Shown piece after piece: positions 18,862-27,486 of a stretch of 64,000 nt of DNA (position 1 is the stretch's first letter; each line of letters opens with the position of its first letter). Position numbers and translations under genes: made by a program. The notes beneath the pieces are model-generated. The model worked only from the letters and a program-made list of their open reading frames with translations, was not told the DNA's origin and did not search any database. Source of the stretch: Aquabacterium sp. OR-4 (lineage in GTDB: Bacteria; Pseudomonadota; Gammaproteobacteria; Burkholderiales; Burkholderiaceae_C); NCBI RefSeq assembly GCF_025290835.2, contig NZ_JAOCQD020000001.1:2728001-2792000 (forward strand), given 5' to 3'.

Positions 18862-19958
18862 GCCAGAAGACCCTGAGAATCTTGGGCACCCGCGGCGTGC
18901 CGGCGGCCCACGGCGGCTTTGAGACCTTTGCCGAGTATCTGGCGCTGTACCTGGTGGCCAAGGGCTGGAAGGTGGTGGTGTACTGCCAGGAAGACGAAGG
19001 CAGCGCCGTGATCGAGGACAGCTGGCGCGGCGTGCAGCGCGTGCGCATCCCGGTGCACACCGCAGGCGCGGCCGGCACTATCGTGTTCGACTGGCTGGCC
19101 ACCCGCCATGCCGCGCGGCACCGCGACCCCTGCCTCACCCTGGGCTACAACACCGCCGTGTTCTGCGTGCTGCTGCGCCTGGCCGGTGTGCCCAACATGA
19201 TCAACATGGACGGCATCGAGTGGTCGCGCGCCAAATGGGGCCCGGTGGCCAAAACCTGGTTCTGGCTGAATGAGCGCGCCGGCTGCTGGCTGGGCAACCA
19301 CCTCATTGCCGACCACCCCGAGATCAAGCGCCACCTGGCCACCCGCGTGCCGGCCAGCAAGATCACCACCATTGCCTACGGCGCCGACGAACTGCAAGAC
19401 ATTGATCCCGCACCCTTGGCCGCGCTGGGCCTGGTGCCGGGGCAGTACCTCTCGGTGATTGCCCGGCCCGAGCCCGAGAACTCGCTGCTGGAGATCGTGC
19501 AGGGCTTTTCGGCACGCCCGCGCGGCGTGCAACTGGCCGTGCTGGGCCGCTACGACGATGCCAACCCCTTTCACCGCGCCGTGAAGGCCGCCGCCAGCCC
19601 CGAGGTGAAGTTTCTGGGGGCCATCTACGACAAGCGCGTGGTGCAGGCCATCCGCTTTCACAGCCTGGCCTATGTGCACGGGCACCAGGTGGGCGGCACC
19701 AACCCGTCGCTGGTGGAGGCCATGGGCGCAGGCAATGCCGTGATTGCACACGACAATGCGTTCAACCGCTGGGTGGCGGGTGAGGGCCAGGCCTACTTCA
19801 AGGACGGCCCGGGCATTGACCACCTGCTCACACAGCGGCTGCCAGACCAGCAGGCCCTGCAGCAGATGCGCCAGGCCAGCCTGCAGCGCTTTCGCGACGG
19901 GCTCACCTGGCCCATCGTGCTGCAGCAGTACGAACAGTTGCTGCTCACGGCCCAATAA
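18858..19958 (+). CDS. Glycosyltransferase, DUF1972/rhamnosyltransferase type
   Basis: Glycosyltransferase of 366 aa with an N-terminal DUF1972-like domain (ILGTRGVPAAHGGFETF near the start) and a GT-B donor half containing GGTNPSLVEAMGAGNAV. Such proteins are common in exopolysaccharide clusters and are often annotated as rhamnosyltransferases; the donor here is unknown. The start at 18858 overlaps the previous stop, making coupled translation likely. A longer open frame back to 18498 lies inside the previous gene and is ignored. Confidence 0.85.
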   Translation: MSQKTLRILGTRGVPAAHGGFETFAEYLALYLVAKGWKVVVYCQEDEGSAVIEDSWRGVQRVRIPVHTAGAAGTIVFDWLATRHAARHRDPCLTLGYNTAVFCVLLRLAGVPNMINMDGIEWSRAKWGPVAKTWFWLNERAGCWLGNHLIADHPEIKRHLATRVPASKITTIAYGADELQDIDPAPLAALGLVPGQYLSVIARPEPENSLLEIVQGFSARPRGVQLAVLGRYDDANPFHRAVKAAASPEVKFLGAIYDKRVVQAIRFHSLAYVHGHQVGGTNPSLVEAMGAGNAVIAHDNAFNRWVAGEGQAYFKDGPGIDHLLTQRLPDQQALQQMRQASLQRFRDGLTWPIVLQQYEQLLLTAQ

Positions 19959-19982
19959 GAAGCCCACCGGAGACCCCTGACC

Positions 19983-21539
19983 ATGCGCCGCAACCTCGGA
20001 ACCAGCCTGTCCATCGTGGCGGCGTTCGTGTTCGTCGCGCTGCTGCTGGGCCTGATGATCGTGGTGTTTCCGCTCAAGTTCACGGGCACCTTCTCCATTG
20101 CCGTGCTGGGCGTGATCGGCATCGTGATCGCGCTGCTGCTGCCCGACAGCCGCAGCGACGGTGGCCGCATCGCCGTCACCCTGCTGGTGCTGGCCGTGGC
20201 CACCAAGTTCTTGTGGCCCAGCTTCTCGTACATCCCGGTTCCTGGCCTGCCGTTCAAGAACCCGCAGCGCTGGGTGTGGCTGTTCTGCATGGGCTACCTG
20301 GCCTGGTCACTGATGACCAACGCCACGCTGCGCCAGCGCGCCGCCCAGCGCCTGCGCGGCCATCCGGTGTCGGCACTGGTGCTGATGTTCTTTGGCTGGC
20401 GCCTGGTGTCGTGTGCCGGCAGCGAGGCGCCCATTGCCTCGCTGTTCACCACCGCGCTGGAGATCTTTGACTACCTGCCGGCCTACCTGATGGCCATCAC
20501 CTGGATTCGCGACGAGCGGGATGCACGCACCCTCACCAATGCCATGGCCGTGGTGCTGCTGCTGGTGGTGTGCGCCACGCTGGTGGAAGCGCGCATGCAG
20601 TCGAACCCCTTCATGGCGCTGCTGCCCTACGACCCGACCAACAGTGAGTTTCTCAACGCCGTGGGTGTGGCCAAGTTTCGCGCTGGCGCCTACCGTGCAC
20701 AGGCCACGTTCAACCACGCGCTGCTGCTGGCGCAGTTTCTGGCCTGCATGCTGCCGCTGGCCATGGCCAGCCTGGCACGCGCCGCACCGCCGTTGATCCG
20801 CCTGAGTGCGCTGGGTGGCGCCCTGCTGCTGCCGGTGGCCATGTGGGCCACCCACACCCGTACTGCGGTGGTGGCGGCTTCCCTGGTGTTGGGGCTGATG
20901 GCGCTGGTGCTGGCCTGGCGGCAGGCGCGCCGCCACGACGGCAGCTTTCAGCACCACGTTATCGGCTACTTTGGTTTGATCGCAGCTGCGGCACTGCTGC
21001 TGATGGCTGCCGCAGTGGCCTACTACTGGACAGTAGGCCGTACCGCTCAGGAGGCGGGCAGTTCGCTGGCCCGGCTGCACATGCTGGAGCTGTCGTTTGA
21101 CGCGTTTGCCGAATCGCCGATTCTGGGGCACGGGCCTGGATCGGGCGCATTCAAGGCAGGCCTGAAGAGCAGCGACGGCACCATCTCGATTGACAGCTAC
21201 TTTCTCACCCAGTTGGTTGAGTCCGGTCTGTTTGGCTTTGTATTGTTTTGCAGTTTCTTCTGCTTCGCCACTGCCGGCTATCTGCGCGAAGCCGGTCAAG
21301 CCACGCGAAGCGGCATCTCGCTACGCCTAACGTGGTGCCTGCTTGTTCTGGCTTTCGGGTTCAGCGCGCTGGTACTGTCCACCCCGCACAACATGGCCTT
21401 GCTCTATCTGGCGCTCGGGGTGCTCGTGGCGCTGTCACCTCGCCAGCAGCATGCCAACAAGGCTGCCACAAACCAGACCTTTGGCCAGGCAAATGTGGCC
21501 TGGGCTACCCAGTCTCGCCTGCCCGGCGCCCGCAGCTGA
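19983..21539 (+). CDS. O-antigen ligase/polymerase-like membrane protein (Wzy-type)
   Basis: Polytopic membrane protein of 518 aa with about ten to twelve hydrophobic segments and a periplasmic loop containing ILGHGPGSGAF, the typical pattern of the O-antigen ligase/polymerase family. In an exopolysaccharide cluster with a flippase and chain-length regulators, polymerase (Wzy) is the most likely role. A GGAG lies upstream of the ATG. It is cotranscribed with the flanking glycosyltransferases. Confidence 0.82.
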   Translation: MRRNLGTSLSIVAAFVFVALLLGLMIVVFPLKFTGTFSIAVLGVIGIVIALLLPDSRSDGGRIAVTLLVLAVATKFLWPSFSYIPVPGLPFKNPQRWVWLFCMGYLAWSLMTNATLRQRAAQRLRGHPVSALVLMFFGWRLVSCAGSEAPIASLFTTALEIFDYLPAYLMAITWIRDERDARTLTNAMAVVLLLVVCATLVEARMQSNPFMALLPYDPTNSEFLNAVGVAKFRAGAYRAQATFNHALLLAQFLACMLPLAMASLARAAPPLIRLSALGGALLLPVAMWATHTRTAVVAASLVLGLMALVLAWRQARRHDGSFQHHVIGYFGLIAAAALLLMAAAVAYYWTVGRTAQEAGSSLARLHMLELSFDAFAESPILGHGPGSGAFKAGLKSSDGTISIDSYFLTQLVESGLFGFVLFCSFFCFATAGYLREAGQATRSGISLRLTWCLLVLAFGFSALVLSTPHNMALLYLALGVLVALSPRQQHANKAATNQTFGQANVAWATQSRLPGARS

Positions 21540-21556
21540 AGCCCTTGCAGATCCGT

Positions 21557-22531
21557 ATGTCCGAGCCCCGCGTCTACATCGTCGTGCTGAACTGGAACGG
21601 TTCAAGCGACACCGCCGCCTGCGTGCAGTCGGCCCTGCAACTCGACCATCCCAACTACGTGGTGCTGGTGTGCGACAACGACTCGCGCCCCGACGATCTG
21701 GCTGCGCTGCGCACCTGGGGTGCAGGCCTGCCCCAGGGCCTGCCCGAGGCCGGGCCGGGCCAGTGGCACAAGCTGCCAGACCTGGCCCACCGCCAGGTGA
21801 TGCTGCTGCACACCGGCGCCAACCTGGGCTTTGCCGGCGGCGTGAACGTGGGCCTGCGCTTTGCCCTGCTGCAGGGCGACGCAGACTTCGCCTGGGTGCT
21901 CAACAACGACAGCGAGGTGCACCCAGGCGCACTCAGCGCCCTGCTGCGCCGTGCCGTGCAAGACCTGCGCATCGGCCTGTGCGGCTCCACCCTCGTTTAT
22001 CACGGCCGGCGCAACATGGTGCAGGCGCTCGGTGGCGCCAGCTACGAACCCTGGCGTGGCCGCTCGCGAGCCCTGGGGGCGTTCTCGGCGCCCGAGGCAG
22101 CGCCCGCCAACCCGGCCGAGATCGAGGCGCGCATGGATTACGTGGTGGGCGCATCCATGCTGGTGAGCCGCCGCTTCCTTGACACCGTCGGCGTGATGGA
22201 CGATCGCTACTTTCTCTACTCTGAAGAACACGACTGGGCGCACCGCGGGCAGCAGCAGGGCTTTGCGCTGGGCTGGGCGCCCGACTCGCTGGTGTTTCAC
22301 AAGCATGGGGCCACCATCGGGTCATCGTCTCAGGGCGGGTCACCGCTCTCACTGTTTTACCTGTTCCGCGCAAAGGCGATGTTCTCAGGCCGGCACTACC
22401 CCTTGAGAACGCCCGTGGTGCTGTGCAGCTTGGCGCTGGACGCGTTGAAGTTTCTCGTCAAGGGCAGTCCAGCACGAGCCCTGGCAGCCTTGCGCGGGCT
22501 GCTGGCGTTTCCGACCGGCGCCCGCTACTGA
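21557..22531 (+). CDS. Glycosyltransferase family 2
   Basis: Inverting GT-A glycosyltransferase of 324 aa. The N-terminus shows the nucleotide-sugar fold (YIVVLNWNGSSDT) and WVLNNDSEVHPG, in which NDS takes the place of the usual DxD metal site. The later DYVVGASMLVSRRF and FLYSEEHDWAHR segments are typical of the rhamnosyltransferase-like GT2 group. The ATG at 21557 is chosen because the longer open frame overlaps the polymerase gene. Adds one sugar of the repeat unit; identity unknown. Confidence 0.87.
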   Translation: MSEPRVYIVVLNWNGSSDTAACVQSALQLDHPNYVVLVCDNDSRPDDLAALRTWGAGLPQGLPEAGPGQWHKLPDLAHRQVMLLHTGANLGFAGGVNVGLRFALLQGDADFAWVLNNDSEVHPGALSALLRRAVQDLRIGLCGSTLVYHGRRNMVQALGGASYEPWRGRSRALGAFSAPEAAPANPAEIEARMDYVVGASMLVSRRFLDTVGVMDDRYFLYSEEHDWAHRGQQQGFALGWAPDSLVFHKHGATIGSSSQGGSPLSLFYLFRAKAMFSGRHYPLRTPVVLCSLALDALKFLVKGSPARALAALRGLLAFPTGARY

Positions 22532-22567
22532 GCCCAGCCCGGGATTGACGCCACTTCCTCTCTGCTC

Positions 22568-23278
22568 ATGCCGTTGAAGCTCTTGCTCAATCGTGCTGCC
22601 AGCCGTCTGAAGGGCAGCAGCTACAGCCTCGACCCAGCTTTGCCCTTGTCGGCAATGTTCGGTTTGGCCATGCGTCGTGCCGCATGGCTTGCCCGTGGCA
22701 CTCTTGCTTTTCCGCTTCGAGGCAAAAAGTTGTTTCTAGGCCCCAACGTGATCCTGCGCAACCGGGGGCATTTCGCATTCGGCAACGGCACCACCCTGGC
22801 CCATGGCTGCCTGATCGACGGCTTGTCGAAGAACGGCGTAAAACTGGGGCGCAATGTCAACGTCGGGCCCAACACGATCATCCAGGCCAGCGGTGTGTTG
22901 TCTAACCTCGGCACGGGTTGCAGCATTGGCGATAACTCCGGCATTGGCGGCTTCTCGTTCGTGGGCTGCGGCGGTGGTGTGACCATTGGCAGCAATGTGA
23001 TCATGGGTCAGTACGTGAGCTTTCACTCCGAGAACCATGTCATCGACCGCACCGACGTTCCCATTCGGGTTCAAGGCGTCACGCGAAAAGGCATCGTCGT
23101 CGAGGACGACTGCTGGGTTGGTGCCAAGACCACCTTTCTTGACGGCTCGCACATCGGCCGCGGCTGCGTCATTGCCGCGGGCTCAGTGGTGAGGGGTGAC
23201 ATCCCAGCGTATTCGATTGCCGCTGGCGTTCCGGCCAAGGTCATCCGCTCTCGCTTGCCACAGGGGCAGCAGCCGTGA
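22568..23278 (+). CDS. Left-handed beta-helix acyltransferase (hexapeptide family)
   Basis: Sugar O-acyltransferase-like protein of 236 aa. Residues about 60-220 are isoleucine/valine-led hexapeptide repeats of the left-handed beta-helix, ending in the maltose/galactoside acetyltransferase-type tail (GSVVRGDIPAYSIAAGVPAKVI). The catalytic histidine is probably in SFHSENHVID. It likely acetylates a sugar of the nascent repeat unit using acetyl-CoA. G+C is visibly lower than in neighbours, suggesting separate acquisition. Its stop overlaps the GTG of the next gene. Confidence 0.87.
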   Translation: MPLKLLLNRAASRLKGSSYSLDPALPLSAMFGLAMRRAAWLARGTLAFPLRGKKLFLGPNVILRNRGHFAFGNGTTLAHGCLIDGLSKNGVKLGRNVNVGPNTIIQASGVLSNLGTGCSIGDNSGIGGFSFVGCGGGVTIGSNVIMGQYVSFHSENHVIDRTDVPIRVQGVTRKGIVVEDDCWVGAKTTFLDGSHIGRGCVIAAGSVVRGDIPAYSIAAGVPAKVIRSRLPQGQQP

Positions 23279-24546
23279 AACCGGGCTTCTACCCGGGGCG
23301 CATCACGGTGTTCTCGACCGACATCCCGTTTCCGCCCAATCGGGGCGGGCGTGCAGACATCTGGCGCCGGGTTCAGGCCTTGGCCAGCCTGGGCGTCGAG
23401 ATCCAGCTCATTGGCTTTTTCGACGACGTGGATGGCAAGCGGCCCAGCGAGCACGATCGCCGCGCGGTGCAACAGGTTGTCAAGGAACTGCACCTGTTTC
23501 CGATCGGCAGCAGCCTGGGCACGAAGCTGCGCTCGTTCTCGCGGCTGCTGCAACTGCCTTGGCATGTGGCGCGGCGCACGCTGGCCGCGGCCGAGCAGGG
23601 TCGCCTTCAGCAAGCCATAGCCGCCTTCGGCCCCGAATGCCTGTGGGCCGAAGGCCCGTGGTGCGGTGATCTCGTGCTGTCCGCGGCCTCCCGGCTGGGC
23701 TTGCCGATCATCTACCGCTCTCACAACATCGAGCACGTGTACATGGCGCGGCAATCGGCGGCGGCACGACGGCCCCGTGATCGCCTAGCCTGGCAGATTG
23801 CGTGTCTCGGCCTGCAACGCTTCGAACGCCTGATGATCGACCGCGCCGCCTGGGTGTTCGACATCTCGGCCGACGATCTGGCCCACTGGCAATCGCAGGG
23901 CGTGCGCCATTCCAGCTGGCTGCCGCCGATGGCCGAATCGGCGCTCGCGCCCGCCTTGCTGGCAGCCACCGAGGCGGCACCACCACCGGTGCACGACGTG
24001 GTGTTCTTGGGCAACCTGGGCACGCCCAACAATGTGCGGGGCGTGGAATGGCTGGTGCAGCAGATCCGGCCCCTGGTGCTGGCCCAGCGGCCCGACACGC
24101 GCTTTGTGGTGGCCGGCTCCAACCCCGGCGAGCATGTGCGCGCACTGTGCGCCGCACCGAATGTCACGCTGCAGGCCAATGTGCCCGATGCGGTGCAGCT
24201 GTACCGGCAGGCCCGCGTGCTGGTGAACCCGGTGCGCACCGGCAGTGGCACCCATGTCAAGGCCATCGAGATGCTGATGATGCGGGCCCCCATCGTCACC
24301 TCGCTGCAGGGCACCTGCGGCCTGCCGGCCGAGGTGAAGCAGCTGTTCCGCGTGGGCGAGACGGCCGAGGCCTTTGCAGCGCATGTGCTGCAGGCCCTGG
24401 CCCAGCCGCAAGACTGCTGGGCCGAGCGTGCGCAGGCCCGGCAGCTTTTTGGCGTAGACGGCCTGCGCCAGGCGCTGGCCCGCATGCCGATGCCGGCAGC
24501 GGTGGTGGGCAACACGGTGCCTCAGCCAGTCACCGCCAGCCACTGA
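23275..24546 (+). CDS. Glycosyltransferase (GT-B, family 4-like)
   Basis: 423-aa glycosyltransferase. The N-terminus (FSTDIPFPPNRGGRADIWRR) resembles enzymes with a glycine-rich acceptor-side loop; the donor half contains NPVRTGSGTHVKAIEMLMM, typical of the Wza-associated GT4/GT1 group. It starts with GTG in a 4-base overlap with the acyltransferase gene. Sugar and linkage are unknown. Confidence 0.85.
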   Translation: MKPGFYPGRITVFSTDIPFPPNRGGRADIWRRVQALASLGVEIQLIGFFDDVDGKRPSEHDRRAVQQVVKELHLFPIGSSLGTKLRSFSRLLQLPWHVARRTLAAAEQGRLQQAIAAFGPECLWAEGPWCGDLVLSAASRLGLPIIYRSHNIEHVYMARQSAAARRPRDRLAWQIACLGLQRFERLMIDRAAWVFDISADDLAHWQSQGVRHSSWLPPMAESALAPALLAATEAAPPPVHDVVFLGNLGTPNNVRGVEWLVQQIRPLVLAQRPDTRFVVAGSNPGEHVRALCAAPNVTLQANVPDAVQLYRQARVLVNPVRTGSGTHVKAIEMLMMRAPIVTSLQGTCGLPAEVKQLFRVGETAEAFAAHVLQALAQPQDCWAERAQARQLFGVDGLRQALARMPMPAAVVGNTVPQPVTASH

Positions 24547-24560
24547 GCCTGGGCCGCAGC

Positions 24561-26681
24561 GTGGCGCAGCCCCCTCGCCCGAGCACGCCGCGCCGCCACC
24601 TGCTGGCTGCGCCGGCGCTGGCGGCCGGCCTGGCCGTGTGGGCCCGGGCAGCAGGCAAAGGCGCGTTGGCCGCAGCGCCCGCTGGCGCCACGGCCGCGCA
24701 GTTCAGGCAGTTGCGCGAGCGCATGCGCGCCGATGCGCTGGCTGAAAGCGGCCCGGGTGCCGCCGCCGAGATGCTGGCGCGCCAGGCCGCTGACGGCAGC
24801 TGGAAGGACGTGGACTACGCCGACCAGGCCGTGGGTAACTGGCGGCCCATGGCCCACCTCGAGCGGCTGCGGCGCATGGCGCGCGCGCTGGCCGAGCCGG
24901 TGCCGCCACAGGGCGAGATGGCCACCGCGCTGGAACGCGGGCTCGACTTCTGGCTGGGCCGCAAGCCGCGTTCAGAGAACTGGTGGCACAACACCATCGG
25001 GCAACAGCGCGAGCTGGTGCGCATCCTGCTGCTGAGCCCTGATGCGCTGCCGCCCGCCCTGATGAAGCGGCTGCTGGCTGAACTGGTAGATCCAAGCATG
25101 GTGCCGGCCGAGCAGGCCACGGGACAGAACCGCGTGTGGTACGCCAGCCAGCAGATCGTGCGCGGCGCGGTGGCGCAGCAGGCAGACGATGTGGCGGCCG
25201 GCAGCCGCGGCGTGGCCTCCACACTGCGCATCACGCTGGACGAGGGCATCCAGCCCGACCACAGCTTTCATCAGCATGGGCCGCAGCTCTACAGCGGCGG
25301 CTACGGCCTGGCCCTGCTGGTGGATGTGGTGCAGGTGGCCGCCTGGCTGCATGAGTTGCCCTGGGCACTGCCGACTGACGCGCTGAACGTGCTGAGCGAC
25401 TACGCACTGCAGGGCATGGCCCCGCTGGCGCGCGGCAACTGGTTTGACTGGAGCGCGCGCGGGCGCGAATTCACGCGGGTGGAGCACCGGCCGCTGCCGG
25501 CACAGCTGGCGGCAGCCCTCACCCGGCTGGCACCGCTGGTGCCGCAGCACCGAGCGGCCGTTGACCGCACCGCGCAGGCGCTGCAGCGTGGCGCGCCTGC
25601 CGCCACGGGCACCCGAGCCTTCTGGCGATCCGACTTTCTGGTGCACCACACACCACAGGCCTATTTCTCGCTGAAGCTCAGCAGCGCGCGCACCGTGGGC
25701 ACCGAATCGGGCAATGGCGAGAACCTGCAAGGCTTCTGGCTGCCTTTTGGCGTGACCTATCTGCTCAAGCGCGGTGACGAGTACGACGGCATGCCACCGG
25801 TCTGGGACTGGTCGGCCCTGCCCGGCCTGACGGCGCCCGACGTGGTGCCCCAGTTCAAGGGTTATCAGCGCCACGACGCGCGCTTTGTGGGCGTGCTGGC
25901 CGTGGGCGATGCGGCCGTGGCGGTGATGGATGTTGACAAGGCCGGGCTGCGCGCCCAACTGGCCTGGTTCTTCATGGGTGACCTGATGGTGGCCATGGGC
26001 ACCAACATCCGCTGCAACCTGCCGCAGCCGGTGTGGACCACCTTGAACCAGTGCCGGCTGCGCGGCCCGGTGCACACCGATCAGGGCGCCCTGGCCAGCC
26101 CGGCAGTGCCGCTGCCCGAGCGCACGCGATGGCTGTGGCATGCCGGGCTGACCTATCTGTTCGACGAGGGCGCCGCGCCGCAACTGGCCAGAACGCAGCG
26201 CACGGGCGAACGCAGTGCGATCAACACCATGGCGGTAGCCGGGGTGTCGAGCGCCGAGGTGATGCTGCTGCGGTTGGCACATGGCTCGCGGCCACAGGGC
26301 AGCGCCTACAGGTACGGCGTGTGGGCAGGTGCCGACAACCCGGCACAGGCCGCCCGAGCACCCAGAGTCGAGCAGATCAGCGATGACTTGGGCCTGCAGG
26401 CGATCCGCGATCCCGGCGGCAACCGCCACATGGCCGTGCTGCGTGGCGCTGGCCGGTTGGACCTGGGGCGTGGTGACTGGCTGGATGTGAGCGGCGCATG
26501 CCTGTTGCACTGCCGTGCAGAAGGCCGAAGTCTGGCCGTCACGGTGGCCGATCCGACTCGGTCATCGGCACCGTTGGCGCTGACACTGCGACGCGCAAAC
26601 GGCAAGACCAGCAGCGCCAGCGCCAATATCGCCAGGGATCCGGCCAAACCCTACAGCGCCACGCTCACGCTGATGGCCTGA
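24561..26681 (+). CDS. Polysaccharide lyase family 8-like (hyaluronate/xanthan lyase type)
   Basis: Secreted lyase of about 706 aa if started at the GTG at 24561, which overlaps nothing and leaves 14 nt after the previous gene. The N-terminus has a twin-arginine-like segment (PRRHLLAAPALAAG). The PL8 alpha-toroid signature NWWHNTIG is at residue 140, and a TGQNRVW segment, a DHSFHQHG segment and a YSGGYG segment follow. The likely catalytic set is Asn190, His239 and Tyr248; the His-Tyr spacing of 9 equals that of pneumococcal hyaluronate lyase. GREFTRVEH would supply the arginine. PL8 enzymes cleave next to uronic acids by beta-elimination, which fits ugd in this cluster. It probably trims or recycles the polymer made here. 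Confidence 0.82.
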   Translation: MAQPPRPSTPRRHLLAAPALAAGLAVWARAAGKGALAAAPAGATAAQFRQLRERMRADALAESGPGAAAEMLARQAADGSWKDVDYADQAVGNWRPMAHLERLRRMARALAEPVPPQGEMATALERGLDFWLGRKPRSENWWHNTIGQQRELVRILLLSPDALPPALMKRLLAELVDPSMVPAEQATGQNRVWYASQQIVRGAVAQQADDVAAGSRGVASTLRITLDEGIQPDHSFHQHGPQLYSGGYGLALLVDVVQVAAWLHELPWALPTDALNVLSDYALQGMAPLARGNWFDWSARGREFTRVEHRPLPAQLAAALTRLAPLVPQHRAAVDRTAQALQRGAPAATGTRAFWRSDFLVHHTPQAYFSLKLSSARTVGTESGNGENLQGFWLPFGVTYLLKRGDEYDGMPPVWDWSALPGLTAPDVVPQFKGYQRHDARFVGVLAVGDAAVAVMDVDKAGLRAQLAWFFMGDLMVAMGTNIRCNLPQPVWTTLNQCRLRGPVHTDQGALASPAVPLPERTRWLWHAGLTYLFDEGAAPQLARTQRTGERSAINTMAVAGVSSAEVMLLRLAHGSRPQGSAYRYGVWAGADNPAQAARAPRVEQISDDLGLQAIRDPGGNRHMAVLRGAGRLDLGRGDWLDVSGACLLHCRAEGRSLAVTVADPTRSSAPLALTLRRANGKTSSASANIARDPAKPYSATLTLMA

Positions 26682-26749
26682 TGGCCCGGTCGTGACGGCA
26701 CCGGTGGCTTCGCTTAGTCGGCCCTGTGTGGAGCCGCACATCCGTCGGC

Positions 26750-26778
26750 TTGTCGGGCCGCTCAACGCTTGCTAGTAT
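26750..26778 (+). promoter_or_regulatory. Probable sigma-70 promoter of vapBC
   Basis: TTGTCG (26750-26755), a 17-nt spacer, then TAGTAT (26773-26778), placed 24 nt before the vapB start codon. Spacing is optimal, and the -10 overlaps the direct repeats listed next. Confidence 0.6.
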
Positions 26779-26792
26779 TACTGTGTATTACT
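26775..26792. promoter_or_regulatory. Direct repeats, candidate VapB operator
   Basis: GTATTACT occurs twice, 10 bp apart start to start, one helical turn. It overlaps the -10 element, the expected place for autorepression by an AbrB-type antitoxin. Confidence 0.5.
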
Positions 26793-26802
26793 TGGGGCAG
26801 CC

Positions 26803-27048
26803 ATGGACACGACATCGGTCACCAGCAAGGGTCAGGTCACCATTCCGAAGCAGTTGCGACAGCAGCTCGGCATTCGCCAGGGCAGCCGCATCGAGTTCGC
26901 GCTGGTCGGCAACCATGTGGAAATGCGCGTTCAAAGCTCGCCTGCGGACGAGCGCGGCACAGGGTTTGGCATGCTCAAGAGCCGGCGCAAGGCGGTGCCT
27001 GTTGATCTCGACGTCGCCACGCTGGTCAAGCCTGTGCCCCGGCGATGA
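26803..27048 (+). CDS. vapB: VapB-type antitoxin, AbrB/MazE fold
   Basis: 81-aa antitoxin. Residues about 6-45 form the swapped-hairpin AbrB DNA-binding domain (VTSKGQVTIPKQLR, then GIRQGSRIEF). The C-terminal part would wrap around the toxin. The stop overlaps the start of the PIN-domain gene by 4 bases. As in the family, the protein likely represses its own promoter (see the repeats at 26775). The pair sits between the plus-strand and minus-strand halves of the exopolysaccharide locus. Confidence 0.9.
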   Translation: MDTTSVTSKGQVTIPKQLRQQLGIRQGSRIEFALVGNHVEMRVQSSPADERGTGFGMLKSRRKAVPVDLDVATLVKPVPRR

Positions 27049-27461
27049 TCGGGCTGGACACCAACATCCTCGCGCGCTACTACATCGAGGACACGGCAGA
27101 TCTCGAGGCCCAGCACCAGCGCACCGCGGCCCGCCGGCTCATTGAATCGGGGCAGGCGCTGATGGTGAGCACGTCAGTGGTGCTTGAGCTCGAGTGGGTC
27201 ATGCGCGGCTACTACGGCTTCGAGCACGCCGAGGTTGCCTCGGTCATTGGGCATCTTCTGGCACAGGCCCACATCACCATTGAAAACCGGCCTGCCGTGG
27301 AGCAGGCGCTTGCCAACAGCCTGGCCGGCATCGATTTTGCCGATGCGCTGCACCATGCCAGCTACAGGCACTGCAACAGCGTTGCGAGCTTCGATGATCG
27401 AAAGTTTGCGCGACGCGCCAAAAAGCTCGGTCTGGCGCCGCCGGTAACGGTGCTGAAGTAG
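27045..27461 (+). CDS. vapC: VapC-type PIN-domain toxin
   Basis: 138-aa PIN-domain ribonuclease. Acidic residues expected to hold the metal are visible: Asp5 in GLDTNIL, a glutamate in VVLELEWV, the aspartates in GIDFADALH, and FDDRKF near the end. VapC toxins cut tRNA or rRNA; the target here is unknown. Coupled to vapB by an ATGA overlap and ending 25 nt from the stop of the convergent acyltransferase gene. Confidence 0.9.
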   Translation: MIGLDTNILARYYIEDTADLEAQHQRTAARRLIESGQALMVSTSVVLELEWVMRGYYGFEHAEVASVIGHLLAQAHITIENRPAVEQALANSLAGIDFADALHHASYRHCNSVASFDDRKFARRAKKLGLAPPVTVLK

Positions 27462-27486
27462 TGAGTGAAGGCCAGCGCGCAGCGCC

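Noticed and set aside
24522..24560. Earlier starts for the PL8-like lyase inside the preceding glycosyltransferase gene
   Set aside because: They would add residues without similarity or signal-peptide character; the GTG at 24561 leads straight into a plausible export signal.
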